Assembly (NCBI RefSeq): GCF_018130385.1
Contig: NZ_JAFCLU010000001.1
Location: 248,001-312,000 of the forward strand
Source: Bradyrhizobium sp. AUGA SZCCT0283
GTDB lineage: Bacteria > Pseudomonadota > Alphaproteobacteria > Rhizobiales > Xanthobacteraceae
Direction: 5' to 3'
DNA: 64,000 bases
The first letter of the stretch is position 1, and every line of letters starts with the position of its first letter. Shown here piece after piece: positions 25,666 through 33,997 of this stretch. The position numbers and the translations under genes were made by a program. Below the pieces are notes generated by a model. It was not told the DNA's origin. It did no database searches and worked only from the letters and a program-made list of their open reading frames with translations.

Positions 25666-28206
25666 TTACGCGATTGCTTCTCGCGCGAACGAGGCTGGCT
25701 CTTCGTCTTGAACCACGCCAAGGAGCCTGGCCTGAAGTGCATGGTCCTTCGCCAACTCGGCGGCCTTACCCTCGAACGCGACTGCGCCGTTGACGAGCAC
25801 GTAGGCCTTGTCGACGATGGTCAGTACGGTCTCGGCGTGGTGTTCCACCACGATCATCGCGACCTTTCCGCGCAACTTGACGAGCGCCTCCATCACCTCG
25901 TTGACGACCGCCGGGGCAAGGCCTTCGAACGGTTCGTCGAGCAGGATCAGCTTGCTGGGCACGACAAGGGCGCGAGCGATAGCAACCATCTGGCGCTCGC
26001 CGCCCGATAGGTTTTCCGCCTTCGCTTTTTGACGGGTTTGAAGACGGGGAAACAGTTCGAACACTTCAGCGATGCTGATACCACCCGGCCGCGCTGCGAG
26101 TTGAAGGTTTTCCATAACGGTGAGATTTGGGAACAGGCGGCGGCCTTCCGGAACCAATGAAATACCGAGTCTGTTGATTTGATACGGCTTGAGTCCGTTA
26201 AGTGTGGCACCATTGAATGTGATTGCACCTGCGCTCAACGGTAAGCTTCCAGTAAGCGCTCTGAGCAACGTCGTCTTGCCGACACCGTTGCGGCCGAGAA
26301 GCGCGACCGCCTCACCTTCATGAACCGTTAGATTCACTCCAGAGAGCACCGTACTGCCGGAATAACCCGCCGCTATGGCCTTCGCGTCCAGCAGCAGACG
26401 GCCTGAGGCATGGACGAGCCGCTCCACCGCTGGAGTTGTCTGCCGCTCGCTTCCCTTGCTGGCGCCCAGATAAGCCGCAATCACCTCCGGATTTGCAGCC
26501 ACCTGCGCGGGCTTGCCATCGGCGATAATCCGTCCCTGATGCAGAACAGATATACGATCCGAGATGGCCAGAACCCGGTCGATGTCGTGTTCGATCAGCA
26601 GCACAGCGTGCTTTTCAGCAAGCCGTTTGATCAGATCGGCTACCACGACACGATCTGCCTCTGCTAGACCGGCAAGTGGCTCGTCAAGCAGTAGCAGTTT
26701 GGAGTCGATCGCGAGTGTGACAGCAATTTCCAGCAGGCGCTTGGCTCCGTGAGGGAGATTGACGCAAGGGTCGGCCGCCCGGTCGGCTAGACCGACCGCA
26801 TCGAGAATCGACCAGGCTCTATCGTTTATGCTCGTCAGGTCATGAGCGTCGAAGAAAAGCCCGCCTAAGCCGTGGCGCTGAGCCTGCACTGCAACCCGCA
26901 CGTTTTCGAATACGGTCAGGTTGGGAAAGATTGACAGGATCTGAAACGAACGGCTGATGCCAAGACGCGCACGTGCATGGATCGGCAAGTGCGTGATGTC
27001 CGCGTCTTCGAACGATATCTGCCCCCCACTCACCGGCAAGACGCCGGTGAGCATGTTGTACAGCGTTGTCTTACCGGCCCCATTCGGGCCGATGATGCTG
27101 TGGAGCACAAAGGGGCGAATCTGGAGATCAATCTCCTTCGCCGTGACGAGGCTACCGAAATTCTTGGAAAGCTTTCGCGTTTCGAGGATCGGCCTGGTCG
27201 GATCGATTGCCAAGGCCGCGCTTTCATAAGGTTTGATTGCGTGAGGCCGGGGCGGAATCGTGTTGTTGGTCAACGTCCAGCGTTGGCGACGCATCGCTCG
27301 CTGTGCCAACCCCTGCATTCCTTCGGGCGACATCAATGCGAAGAGAATCAGCACGGGCGCGAAGATCAGCCACCAGCTTTCCGTGAGCGCCGACAGGCGG
27401 TTCTCCAGAACAATGAAGGCGATGGCCCCCCAGAGCGGACCGAGGAAATGGTGGACGCCGCCGAGGACCGTCATCAACAGGCTGTCACCGGCATGCTGCC
27501 AGCTCAGATTGTCGGCATAGACGCCCTGGAGCATCAGGGTCAGTAGAGCGCCGGAATAACCTACGACTGCCGCCATGAGCGTGAAACCACCGAGACGGAT
27601 GAGGTAGACATTGTAGCCGAGACTGCTTGCACGCTGTTCGTTGTCGCGCACGGCCTGAAGCGCGCGTCCGAAGGGCGAGTGCGCCAGGCGCCACATGAGC
27701 CACATGGCAAGAATCACCGTGACGACCACGAAGATGTGGAACGACGTGTCCCTGGTAAAGCTGGGGCGCGCCAGTCCCTGAATGCCGTTCTCGCCGCCCG
27801 TGACCGAAGTCCATTTGAACGCGACCTCAAAGGCGATCTGCGAGACGGCGAGCGTCAACAGCGAGAAATACAAGCCCTTGCGGCGCAGAATGACCGCACC
27901 GATGGCTAGTCCGAGCAGGATCGAGAACAGAATCGATAGAGCCAGCGCGGCAAACTCGTTGCCAACCCCACCAAGCAGGAAGAATGCCGCCGCGTAGCTC
28001 GCGCAGCCGAAAAAGACGGATGCACCGAACGGAACCAGGCCCGTGTAGCCGACAAGCAGATTCACCCCGGCACCATAAAGCGTATAGATCGCAATCTGCG
28101 TGACAAGTGAAACCGGTGCGCCGAGCGCGAGCCAGAGAGCGGTCAATGCGGAGAGGACGGCGGCGACCCAAAGAACGGGATGTCGCAGGATCGATCGGAC
28201 TTTCAT
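25666..28206 (-). CDS. Fused branched-chain-type ABC transporter: permease (LivM) - ATPase (LivG) - ATPase (LivF)
   Basis: One continuous 846-residue frame. Residues about 1-305 are a LivM permease with YGAGVNLLVGYTGLVPFG and the loop GRALQAVRDNEQRA. Residues about 335-585 are a LivG ATPase (Walker A GPNGAGKTT near 373, Walker B LLLLDEP, signature LPHGAKR). Residues about 600-840 are a LivF ATPase (Walker A GRNGVGKTT near 638, signature LSGGERQ, Walker B LILLDEP). No stop or restart separates the parts. The ATG at 28206 overlaps the LivH stop. The substrate is probably the starting compound of the catabolic block rather than an amino acid. Confidence 0.92.
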   Translation of the reverse strand: MKVRSILRHPVLWVAAVLSALTALWLALGAPVSLVTQIAIYTLYGAGVNLLVGYTGLVPFGASVFFGCASYAAAFFLLGGVGNEFAALALSILFSILLGLAIGAVILRRKGLYFSLLTLAVSQIAFEVAFKWTSVTGGENGIQGLARPSFTRDTSFHIFVVVTVILAMWLMWRLAHSPFGRALQAVRDNEQRASSLGYNVYLIRLGGFTLMAAVVGYSGALLTLMLQGVYADNLSWQHAGDSLLMTVLGGVHHFLGPLWGAIAFIVLENRLSALTESWWLIFAPVLILFALMSPEGMQGLAQRAMRRQRWTLTNNTIPPRPHAIKPYESAALAIDPTRPILETRKLSKNFGSLVTAKEIDLQIRPFVLHSIIGPNGAGKTTLYNMLTGVLPVSGGQISFEDADITHLPIHARARLGISRSFQILSIFPNLTVFENVRVAVQAQRHGLGGLFFDAHDLTSINDRAWSILDAVGLADRAADPCVNLPHGAKRLLEIAVTLAIDSKLLLLDEPLAGLAEADRVVVADLIKRLAEKHAVLLIEHDIDRVLAISDRISVLHQGRIIADGKPAQVAANPEVIAAYLGASKGSERQTTPAVERLVHASGRLLLDAKAIAAGYSGSTVLSGVNLTVHEGEAVALLGRNGVGKTTLLRALTGSLPLSAGAITFNGATLNGLKPYQINRLGISLVPEGRRLFPNLTVMENLQLAARPGGISIAEVFELFPRLQTRQKAKAENLSGGERQMVAIARALVVPSKLILLDEPFEGLAPAVVNEVMEALVKLRGKVAMIVVEHHAETVLTIVDKAYVLVNGAVAFEGKAAELAKDHALQARLLGVVQDEEPASFAREAIA

Positions 28207-29072
28207 TCGAACCTCTCCCACTTCTCGCCGAAGAGGCCGCGCGGACGCACCAGGAGAATGATTGCCATGAGGATGTACATTGCGGCACTGGACCAATCGG
28301 GATGAAACTGAATGGTCATCGACGTCACGACGCCGACAAGGACGCCGGCAATGATCGCACCGGCATAGGAACCAAGACCGCCGATGGTGACGATCACGAA
28401 AGCGGGCATGATCGCGCCCGCAGCCATCGAAGGATTGACCGTCCAGAGCGGACCCGCGAGCATGCCGGCGAGACCGGCGAGCAGGCAGCCAATACCGAAA
28501 ACACTGCTCAGGGCGATCGGAAGGTTGATGCCGAGAAGGCCCACCATCTCTGCGTCGCGCGATCCAGCCCGAATGATCCGCCCGAACGGCGTGTACCTGA
28601 GAAAACTCCAGAAGGCGATGAGCGCGAAGACCGTAACGACCAGCACGGCGATGCGGTACTTCGTGATCAGGATCGGGCCATATTCCACGAACCCTGACAG
28701 GAATTTCGGCGGGCTGAAGGGAAGCGGTGCGGCGCCGAACACGAGACGAAGGATTGCCTCGGCGAACAGGGCCAGCGCAAACGTGAGAATCAGGCCGAGT
28801 AGCGGTTCCTTTCCGTAGAGCCGTCGTATCAGTGCCACCTCTACAATTACACCGATGAGGCCGGTGATAGTCGGCGCAACCAGCGCTGCCGCCCAGCCGA
28901 ACTCTCGACTCAACGTCAATGCGAGATACGCACCGATGGCGAAGAACGCACCATGCGCAAAATTGACGATGCCGAGCATTCCGAAAATGACCGACAAGCC
29001 TACGGCAATCAGAACGTAGAGAAAGCCCAGAACCAGACCGTTCACGGCCTGGGATACGATCATGTCGAACAT
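28203..29072 (-). CDS. Branched-chain-type ABC transporter permease, LivH family
   Basis: A 289-residue inner-membrane permease with about eight helices. LivH signs are the N-terminal NGLVLGFLYVLIAVGLSVIFG stretch (about residues 11-31), NFAHGAFFAIGAYLA, RAGSRDAEMVGLLGIN as the ATPase-contact loop, and FVIVTIGGLGSYAGAIIAG. A GGGAGT ribosome site precedes the ATG. The stop overlaps the start of the fused LivM-G-F gene, so the two membrane halves are made in step. It pairs with the binding protein at 29142. Confidence 0.92.
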   Translation of the reverse strand: MFDMIVSQAVNGLVLGFLYVLIAVGLSVIFGMLGIVNFAHGAFFAIGAYLALTLSREFGWAAALVAPTITGLIGVIVEVALIRRLYGKEPLLGLILTFALALFAEAILRLVFGAAPLPFSPPKFLSGFVEYGPILITKYRIAVLVVTVFALIAFWSFLRYTPFGRIIRAGSRDAEMVGLLGINLPIALSSVFGIGCLLAGLAGMLAGPLWTVNPSMAAGAIMPAFVIVTIGGLGSYAGAIIAGVLVGVVTSMTIQFHPDWSSAAMYILMAIILLVRPRGLFGEKWERFE

Positions 29073-29141
29073 GAAGCACTCCCATCGGGCGGGCCGCGTT
29101 TTCCCTCGGGAACTGCGGCACCGCTTATCCGTGACCGGCTC

Positions 29142-30410
29142 TCAGAGCTTGTCCATCTTGCACGCGCTTTGGGCTTGGCTACCGAAGACCGTTTCGATCT
29201 CGCGGTCAGTCGAAGGCGTTTCAGCTAGGATGTCGAAATAATCCCATTTGTCGGTGATTTTGGGCTTGATACCAACTACGAGCAGACGGTTGACCATCTG
29301 GTGATCGAACGCGCGATAACCTGCCTTGACGCCACCGCGCTGAACGCTCCAATTTTCGAGCGCGTTGACGATCGCTCCGGGCTCCGTCGTTTTCGCCGCT
29401 TCGATCGAATCGAGCATTGCGTTCATCGCCATCCACCCCATCCAGGCTTTGTCGGCTGCCGGGCGTTTGTATTTCTGCTCATAGCTCGCCGCCATTGCTT
29501 GTTCTTCCGGCGGGTTGTTAGGATTCTTGTGGTACCAGTTGAGCGTGAACAGACCGTCGGCGGCTTCCGGGCCTACGCCCCAGAGATCAGTGGCGCCGAC
29601 GGCGATTTCTGCGAACGGAATCTTGCCCTTCATGCCCAATTCGTTCCACTGTTTCAAAAACGTGGAAATATCGCTGCCCGGTACCCCGCCCACAACTACG
29701 TCTGGCTTGGCGGCGCGAATCTTGAGAATGAAGGAACTGTAGTCAGCGGTGTTGACCGGCACTTCATCGGCACCGACGATTGTGATTCCGTTGGCCGCAG
29801 CGAATTCGGTGAATGAGCGTTTGATATCCTGCCCGAAGGCAAAAGCCGCAGTGATGAGATACCATTTCTTGCCGAGACCTGCGCAATACGGCGCAAGAAC
29901 ACGAGTGTGAACATCCGCGGGCGGCTGAAGACGGAAGGTATACTTGTTGCAAAGCCGACCAGTGAGATCGATCGCCCCGGCATTGGGAGCGACGAATGGG
30001 AGCTTGGCCTTCTTCACCACCGCCGAGATTGCCAGCGCGCTTGGGCTCAGCGAGCCACCAACAATGCCGACGACTTTGTGTTCGCCGATCAAGCGCTCCG
30101 CATTTTGCTGTGCGGCCTGTGAAGTCGGCTCATCGAGCCAAATGACTTCCGCTTGGCGACCCAGAAGAGAATTTTTGCGGGCTTCGAGCGCCAGCAAACT
30201 GCCTTGCGCCATATACTCCGCTTGATCCGCCACGGCTCCTGTCTTGGCGTAGATCATTCCAATCTTGATCGGATCTGAGGCGGCAGCGCTCCGGATATAC
30301 GGCATGCCGAACTCCGAAGCAGTTGCGCTCGCCAAAACGACGCCGCCCGCACCACCGATCAATGCACGGCGACTAATCTTGATCGCATGGCGCGATGAAT
30401 TGGATGACAT
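29142..30410 (-). CDS. ABC transporter substrate-binding protein (Peripla_BP_6) with twin-Arg leader
   Basis: About 422 residues. The leader ISRRALIGGAGGVVLASATA has a twin-Arg pattern, suggesting Tat export. The mature part starts PIKIGMIYAKTGAVADQA and carries the fold signs VVGIVGGSLSPSALAISAV and KPDVVVGGVPGSD. The ATG at 30410 follows GAGGGAGGAAGG; an in-frame ATG at 30425 lies on that ribosome site. It is the first gene of the leftward operon and lies downstream of tandem operators at 30488. The ligand is not predictable, but the operon context points to a hydroxylated or glycosylated aromatic or alicyclic compound. Confidence 0.9.
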   Translation of the reverse strand: MSSNSSRHAIKISRRALIGGAGGVVLASATASEFGMPYIRSAAASDPIKIGMIYAKTGAVADQAEYMAQGSLLALEARKNSLLGRQAEVIWLDEPTSQAAQQNAERLIGEHKVVGIVGGSLSPSALAISAVVKKAKLPFVAPNAGAIDLTGRLCNKYTFRLQPPADVHTRVLAPYCAGLGKKWYLITAAFAFGQDIKRSFTEFAAANGITIVGADEVPVNTADYSSFILKIRAAKPDVVVGGVPGSDISTFLKQWNELGMKGKIPFAEIAVGATDLWGVGPEAADGLFTLNWYHKNPNNPPEEQAMAASYEQKYKRPAADKAWMGWMAMNAMLDSIEAAKTTEPGAIVNALENWSVQRGGVKAGYRAFDHQMVNRLLVVGIKPKITDKWDYFDILAETPSTDREIETVFGSQAQSACKMDKL

Positions 30411-30487
30411 ACCTTCCTCCCTCAATGTTTCGGCTTGCGGCTCTCAAGAGCTCTTCAGATAGTTGCCGCCCACGGGCGGCCGGCTTA

Positions 30488-30521
30488 GTTCTTGTCTATG
30501 AACACGTTCGTGTATATGTTC
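30488..30521. promoter_or_regulatory. Tandem IclR-type operators before the transport/catabolic operon
   Basis: GTTCTTGTCTATGAAC (30488) and GTTCGTGTATATGTTC (30506) repeat the GTTC-N8-GAAC motif of 18764 and 19629. The two sites begin 18 bases apart, exactly as in the pair at 18764/18782. They stand 78 bases before the binding-protein start. The rest of the gap to 30901 holds no gene I can support. Confidence 0.65.
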
Positions 30522-30901
30522 GATAAGATTAGATGTCAACTCAATCGAAGCGGCTTGCGAGAAGGACGCTGCTTGGGATTGCATTTAACGACCTCTTGGT
30601 CTATATTTCAATTGGAAACTTTATTTTCTTCGCTTGCGGACCGATTGATCTGCAGGAAGCTCTCCGTTTGCGACTTTCAAAGCTGGAATGTTGCTGTTAG
30701 CGCAGCGCGAGATCGGACTTCCCTACCTCGTGTGGCGGAGACCGGAGCGTGCAATGGGCAAGGTTCGCTCCGTGAGCAAACATCCGTCGCCACAGATCTG
30801 CTTTCTCAAAATTCGGAAGGGATACCAAACCAAGCCTGCTTGACAATCGTACATATGTGCGAAGATGTTCCTATCTGTGAGCAACACGTTTAGTCCGGAG
30901 G

Positions 30902-31741
30902 ATGAAGTTCATGCATCGCAGACAGTTTATCGGAAACGCCGTGACAGGAATCGCCGCTGCGGGTTCTGTGCTCGTGAGTTCGGAGGGTGCTACAAGTGCC
31001 GAAGCCAGACTGCCATTGACTTTCGTGCTTGTGCACGGGGCCTGGCATGGAGGTTGGTGCTATCGGGACGTCGCCGCCGAACTCCGCGCCAAGGGACACA
31101 CGGTATTTACTCCGACACTTACGGGTTTGGGGGAGCGCTCTCATCTAAACGGTCAAAACATCACGCTTGAGACCCACATCAGGGATGTCTGCGGGGTCAT
31201 CGAGGCGGAAGAACTCTCCAATGTTGTCCTTTGCGGCCACTCTTATGGCGGCATGGTGATAACGGGCGTGGCCGACCGGATGAGCTCGCGCATTCGAACG
31301 ATGGTATATTTGGACGCTTTTGTTCCCGAGCATGAGCAATCGCTAAACAAATGCCTCGAACTCGCCTTATCACCCGAGAACTCCAAGGCCTTTATCGGGG
31401 GATTTCGCGGAAGCGCCATCAAGAGCAATAGTGGTCTAATGGCTCCTCAGCCGGCCGAAGGTTTCAAAGTCGTCGCAGATAAGCGTGCGTGGGTTGATCG
31501 GCGCTGCGTTTCTCAGGCGCTGGCAACTTTCGAGACACCGGTCCTGCTCACCGGAGCCGCTTCATCAATCAAGGAGCGCGTGTTCATCTTGGCCGAAGGC
31601 TGGGACCCAAGCCCGTTCCGCTACTACGCCGCGAAGGTAACCGGGCTACCAGGTTGGCGCGTTACCAAAATGCCGTGCGGTCATGACCTCATGGTGGACA
31701 TGCCACTTGAGCTTGCCCGCGAACTTGTGAATCTTTCGTAG
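30902..31741 (+). CDS. Exported alpha/beta hydrolase (esterase EstC/SABP2-like) with Tat leader
   Basis: A 279-residue serine hydrolase. The leader MHRRQFIGNAVTGIAAAGS is twin-Arg type. The mature part has the oxyanion HGAWHGGWCY, the elbow GHSYGGM with Ser nucleophile, YLDAFVPE and the late His in MPCGHDLMVD. This resembles plant methyl-salicylate esterase and hydroxynitrile lyase relatives that are common in rhizobia. A GGAGG ribosome site precedes the ATG at 30902. It is divergent from the transport operon and may prepare its substrate in the periplasm, which is inference. Confidence 0.86.
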   Translation: MKFMHRRQFIGNAVTGIAAAGSVLVSSEGATSAEARLPLTFVLVHGAWHGGWCYRDVAAELRAKGHTVFTPTLTGLGERSHLNGQNITLETHIRDVCGVIEAEELSNVVLCGHSYGGMVITGVADRMSSRIRTMVYLDAFVPEHEQSLNKCLELALSPENSKAFIGGFRGSAIKSNSGLMAPQPAEGFKVVADKRAWVDRRCVSQALATFETPVLLTGAASSIKERVFILAEGWDPSPFRYYAAKVTGLPGWRVTKMPCGHDLMVDMPLELARELVNLS

Positions 31742-31828
31742 GGTGTGTCTAGGTCTGCGATCCCTCCCAAACTTGACCGGGATATCCAACGATCCCGGTC
31801 TCTTTGGTAGAGTGACAATACTTGGGAT

Positions 31829-32542
31829 GTGGCCACCCAGATGCACCGCGTCTTTCAGAGATTTATTGATCTTCTGTCGAGTGCCAAGGACACGGCGGAT
31901 TTTTCAGAAGTACTTGCAGTCACGGCGACAGCTTTGGATCTGTCTTGCTTTGCATATCTCGCGCTACCGCATAGACCACAGGGAGAACCTCGCCCTATCT
32001 CCACATATCCGTCTAGTTGGACATCCCACTATCTACGCAGCAACTATCAGTCCATCGATCCTGTCATCATAGCGGCGCTTCAGACTGTCGAGCCTTTCCG
32101 CTGGGGAGTTGATTTGCGATCGAGATCCTCCTCAATCGCAGAGCAGCGGCTGTTTGATGAGGCCGCGCAATTCGGGATAAAATTCGGATTCGCTATTCCT
32201 ATTCACGACGGTCGCGGCCCTGTGGCTGCCCTCACTTTTGCCTCTGATCATCGCAGTTCTCCTTTCGAGAACAGCGTCACGGCACAAGCACGTGTGCTCC
32301 AACTCATGGCGCTGTACTTTCATGCTCATGTCCGACGACAACTGAATAGCGCAACGAATGTTGCAGCGACGCCTCTGTCGCCACGCGAACTTGAGTGTCT
32401 CGAATGGGCGTCACAGGGAAAGAGTGCTTGGGAGACCGGACGAATTCTCGGCATCTCGCGGCACACAGTGGCATCTTACCTCGACAGCCAGGCAGAAGAA
32501 CGTCCACATCGAAATCCCGGAGGTTTGCGGCCTGGCGCATGA
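31829..32542 (+). CDS. LuxR-family regulator with autoinducer-binding domain, C-terminus probably frameshifted
   Basis: The N-terminal domain carries the autoinducer-fold residues (YPSSWTSHYLRSNYQSIDPV, then EPFRWG). The HTH begins normally at TPLSPRELECLEWASQGKSA and runs to GILGISRHTVASYLDS-like sequence. It then changes to a Pro/Arg-rich tail ending at 32542. Dropping one base near 32483 gives RQKNVHIEIPEVCGLAHDIL, a normal-looking end of the recognition helix region, running to 32609. The gene is thus probably inactive or miscoded by one base. No luxI lies nearby, so it was a LuxR solo. The start is GTG 31829 or ATG 31841. Confidence 0.75.
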   Translation: MATQMHRVFQRFIDLLSSAKDTADFSEVLAVTATALDLSCFAYLALPHRPQGEPRPISTYPSSWTSHYLRSNYQSIDPVIIAALQTVEPFRWGVDLRSRSSSIAEQRLFDEAAQFGIKFGFAIPIHDGRGPVAALTFASDHRSSPFENSVTAQARVLQLMALYFHAHVRRQLNSATNVAATPLSPRELECLEWASQGKSAWETGRILGISRHTVASYLDSQAEERPHRNPGGLRPGA

Positions 32543-32672
32543 CATTCTCCCGCGTGAATCGTCGCCGCATTTCCTCAGGACTTCGACCAGGGTTTGCGTC
32601 GCCATATAAGAGGAAATGTAGGATTGGTCTGACCGAGCACCGGGTTAGGCGGTGACGGAGGTCCGATCACAT

Positions 32673-32812
32673 TCATCCGCCAAGATGAAGATATTCCGCG
32701 CGCACCGACCAGCGATCGTTGACGGGATATTGCGCACCAACGCCCGCGATCCAGCCGGCCAGCGCGTCAGATCGTGCGCCGACATACGTGGTCGGAACGC
32801 TGGGAAATGCTG
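32673..32812 (-). pseudogene. Remnant of an outer-membrane beta-barrel protein (Omp25/31-like)
   Basis: A short leftward stretch encodes TYVGARSDALAGWIAGVGAQ followed by YPVNDRWSVRAEYLHLGG. This is the typical penultimate strand pair of rhizobial opacity-type porins (GW-G-G-Y...-W---EYLY). The N-terminal barrel and a normal C-terminal strand are missing, so it is a gene fragment. It sits in a patch of debris between the LuxR gene and traD. Confidence 0.5.
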
Positions 32813-32922
32813 CACTGGCGGCGCCCGGTCGCCGCGCTGCTCCGCCATCGCGGCATTCGCTCGAAGCGCGGAGGACCACCTTTCGCGGCCGCGCGCGGGG
32901 GACGCCACCCCCGGGAGTTCCC

Positions 32923-33048
32923 TTGCTGTTCGTCGCTCACAGCCAGGTGAATGCGACCCTCCTGAAAGCAGATCTTGATGATGTCGCCTTCTTCGACAAG
33001 GCCGACGACACTGCCAGCCGCGGCCTCAGGATAGACATGATCGATGTG
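32923..33048 (-). pseudogene. Remnant of a dihydroxy-acid dehydratase C-terminus (IlvD/Edd family)
   Basis: A 42-codon stretch reads HIDHVYPEAAAGSVVGLVEE and continues with GDIIKICFQEGRIHLAVSDEQ. This matches the conserved end of IlvD-type dehydratases (HVSPEAA-GG--GLV-DGD-I-I). Everything before and after is unrelated, so it is a fragment left by rearrangement. With the porin fragment next to it, it marks an eroded segment of the element. Confidence 0.5.
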
Positions 33049-33230
33049 TTCGCATTGGCTGGCGGGGTGGCAATGACTATCTTCGAGCGCGAAGCAATGT
33101 AAGTTATTCTTCTGGATGCGGGCCAATTTGGCGGACCGCGAACGCCGTTGCCCCGCTTCCAGCGCCCATCGCATGCTCGAACGTCGCTCCCGGCAACGCG
33201 GTCGTTTGGCTGACATGCCATTGTCGTGCA

Positions 33231-33536
33231 TCAACGACGAACTGCTGGAACAGTTTGATCTGTCCCCTTGTGTGTCGCCGTGGCCGCCGCGAACGCCTGC
33301 TTTCCCCTTTGGGCCCAGAGCGTGCGGGCCTGGTTACCTTGGTCACTTTGAAGCTTCTCGGTCATCCAGAGCAGCGCGCCGAAGATGATGGCGCGGTCGT
33401 CGCCGGTGAGGTCCACGACGCCAGCTTTCACGACGAGGCCGCCGAGTTCAATCAGATGCTGCGTGCGCTTGCGGCGCTCGACCTGCCAAGCACGCATGTC
33501 ATGTCGCGCCCTTGCGGCCTGGTGCCGGTTGCGCAC
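33231..33536 (-). CDS. traD: Conjugal transfer protein TraD (Ti-type, small)
   Basis: A protein of about 101 residues in this frame. The core RRKRTQHLIELGGLVVKAGVVDL with FGALLWMTEKL is the short TraD of Ti and related plasmids, not the large coupling ATPase of the same name. It overlaps the traC end by 38 bases. In Ti-type systems traG, the coupling protein, follows traD; here only gene fragments follow, so traG has been lost. Confidence 0.8.
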   Translation of the reverse strand: MRNRHQAARARHDMRAWQVERRKRTQHLIELGGLVVKAGVVDLTGDDRAIIFGALLWMTEKLQSDQGNQARTLWAQRGKQAFAAATATHKGTDQTVPAVRR

Positions 33537-33828
33537 TGCCCGGTTGCGCCGGAGCGCCGCCAGCGTCGCGGTCAGGTGCCGGAGCAGATCGCCGCGGCCG
33601 GCCTTGAAAGAACGCGGCCCCGCGCTTGGCCCATGCCTCCCTCTTTCCGGCTTCCTTCGTCTCGGCCAGCACGATTAGCGCACCCGCCAATTCATTGGCG
33701 GTGAGTGTGTCAGCCCCGGTGGCGATAACCAGTTCGCCGAGCTGCCGCACCTTGCGGGTTTTCAACCCACGCGCCTTGTCTTCGAGCGCCTTCAACTCCG
33801 CGTCAAAGTCCCGTGGCTTGCGCATCAT
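33499..33828 (-). CDS. traC: Conjugal transfer protein TraC (Ti-type)
   Basis: A 109-residue relaxosome accessory protein. The N-terminus RKPRDFDAELKALEDKA and the core KVRQLGELVIATGADTL, with WAKRGAAFF near residue 70, are typical of TraC proteins encoded beside traD and divergent from traA. The Pro/Ala/Arg-rich tail overlaps traD. It probably helps TraA bind the nearby oriT. It is divergent from traA across 169 bases. Confidence 0.8.
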   Translation of the reverse strand: MMRKPRDFDAELKALEDKARGLKTRKVRQLGELVIATGADTLTANELAGALIVLAETKEAGKREAWAKRGAAFFQGRPRRSAPAPDRDAGGAPAQPGSAQPAPGRKGAT

Positions 33829-33939
33829 GTCCTCCGTGAGCTGTCGATGGAGCTGTTATAGTTGAGCAGCCAGCGGAATGCTGTAAGGCTGCCGGGACAG
33901 CCTGGGACGGGGTAGTCCCGCCCGAGAATTTTTCGAGGG

Positions 33940-33972
33940 AGGGCGCGCTTATACGTCGTTCCGACGTGCGCC
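33940..33972. other. Candidate origin of transfer (oriT), MOBQ type
   Basis: In the gap between traC and traA, the minus strand reads TAAGCGCGCCCT (33940-33951), one base from the RSF1010/R1162-family nick consensus TAAGTGCGCCCT. Directly beside it is the hairpin ACGTCG-TTC-CGACGT (33953-33967), with outer arms GGCGC and GCGCC. Ti-type TraA relaxases belong to the MOBQ group, and their oriT lies between traA and traC, as here. Confidence 0.68.
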
Positions 33973-33997
33973 TGATCGTGTCAGTGATCCGGTCGCG

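Noticed and set aside
28207..29121. Upstream extension of the LivM-G-F frame (it stays open to 29121)
   Set aside because: The extra 300 or so residues are the shifted reading of the LivH gene, Arg/Cys-rich and without structure. The ATG at 28206 overlaps the LivH stop and begins the permease domain.
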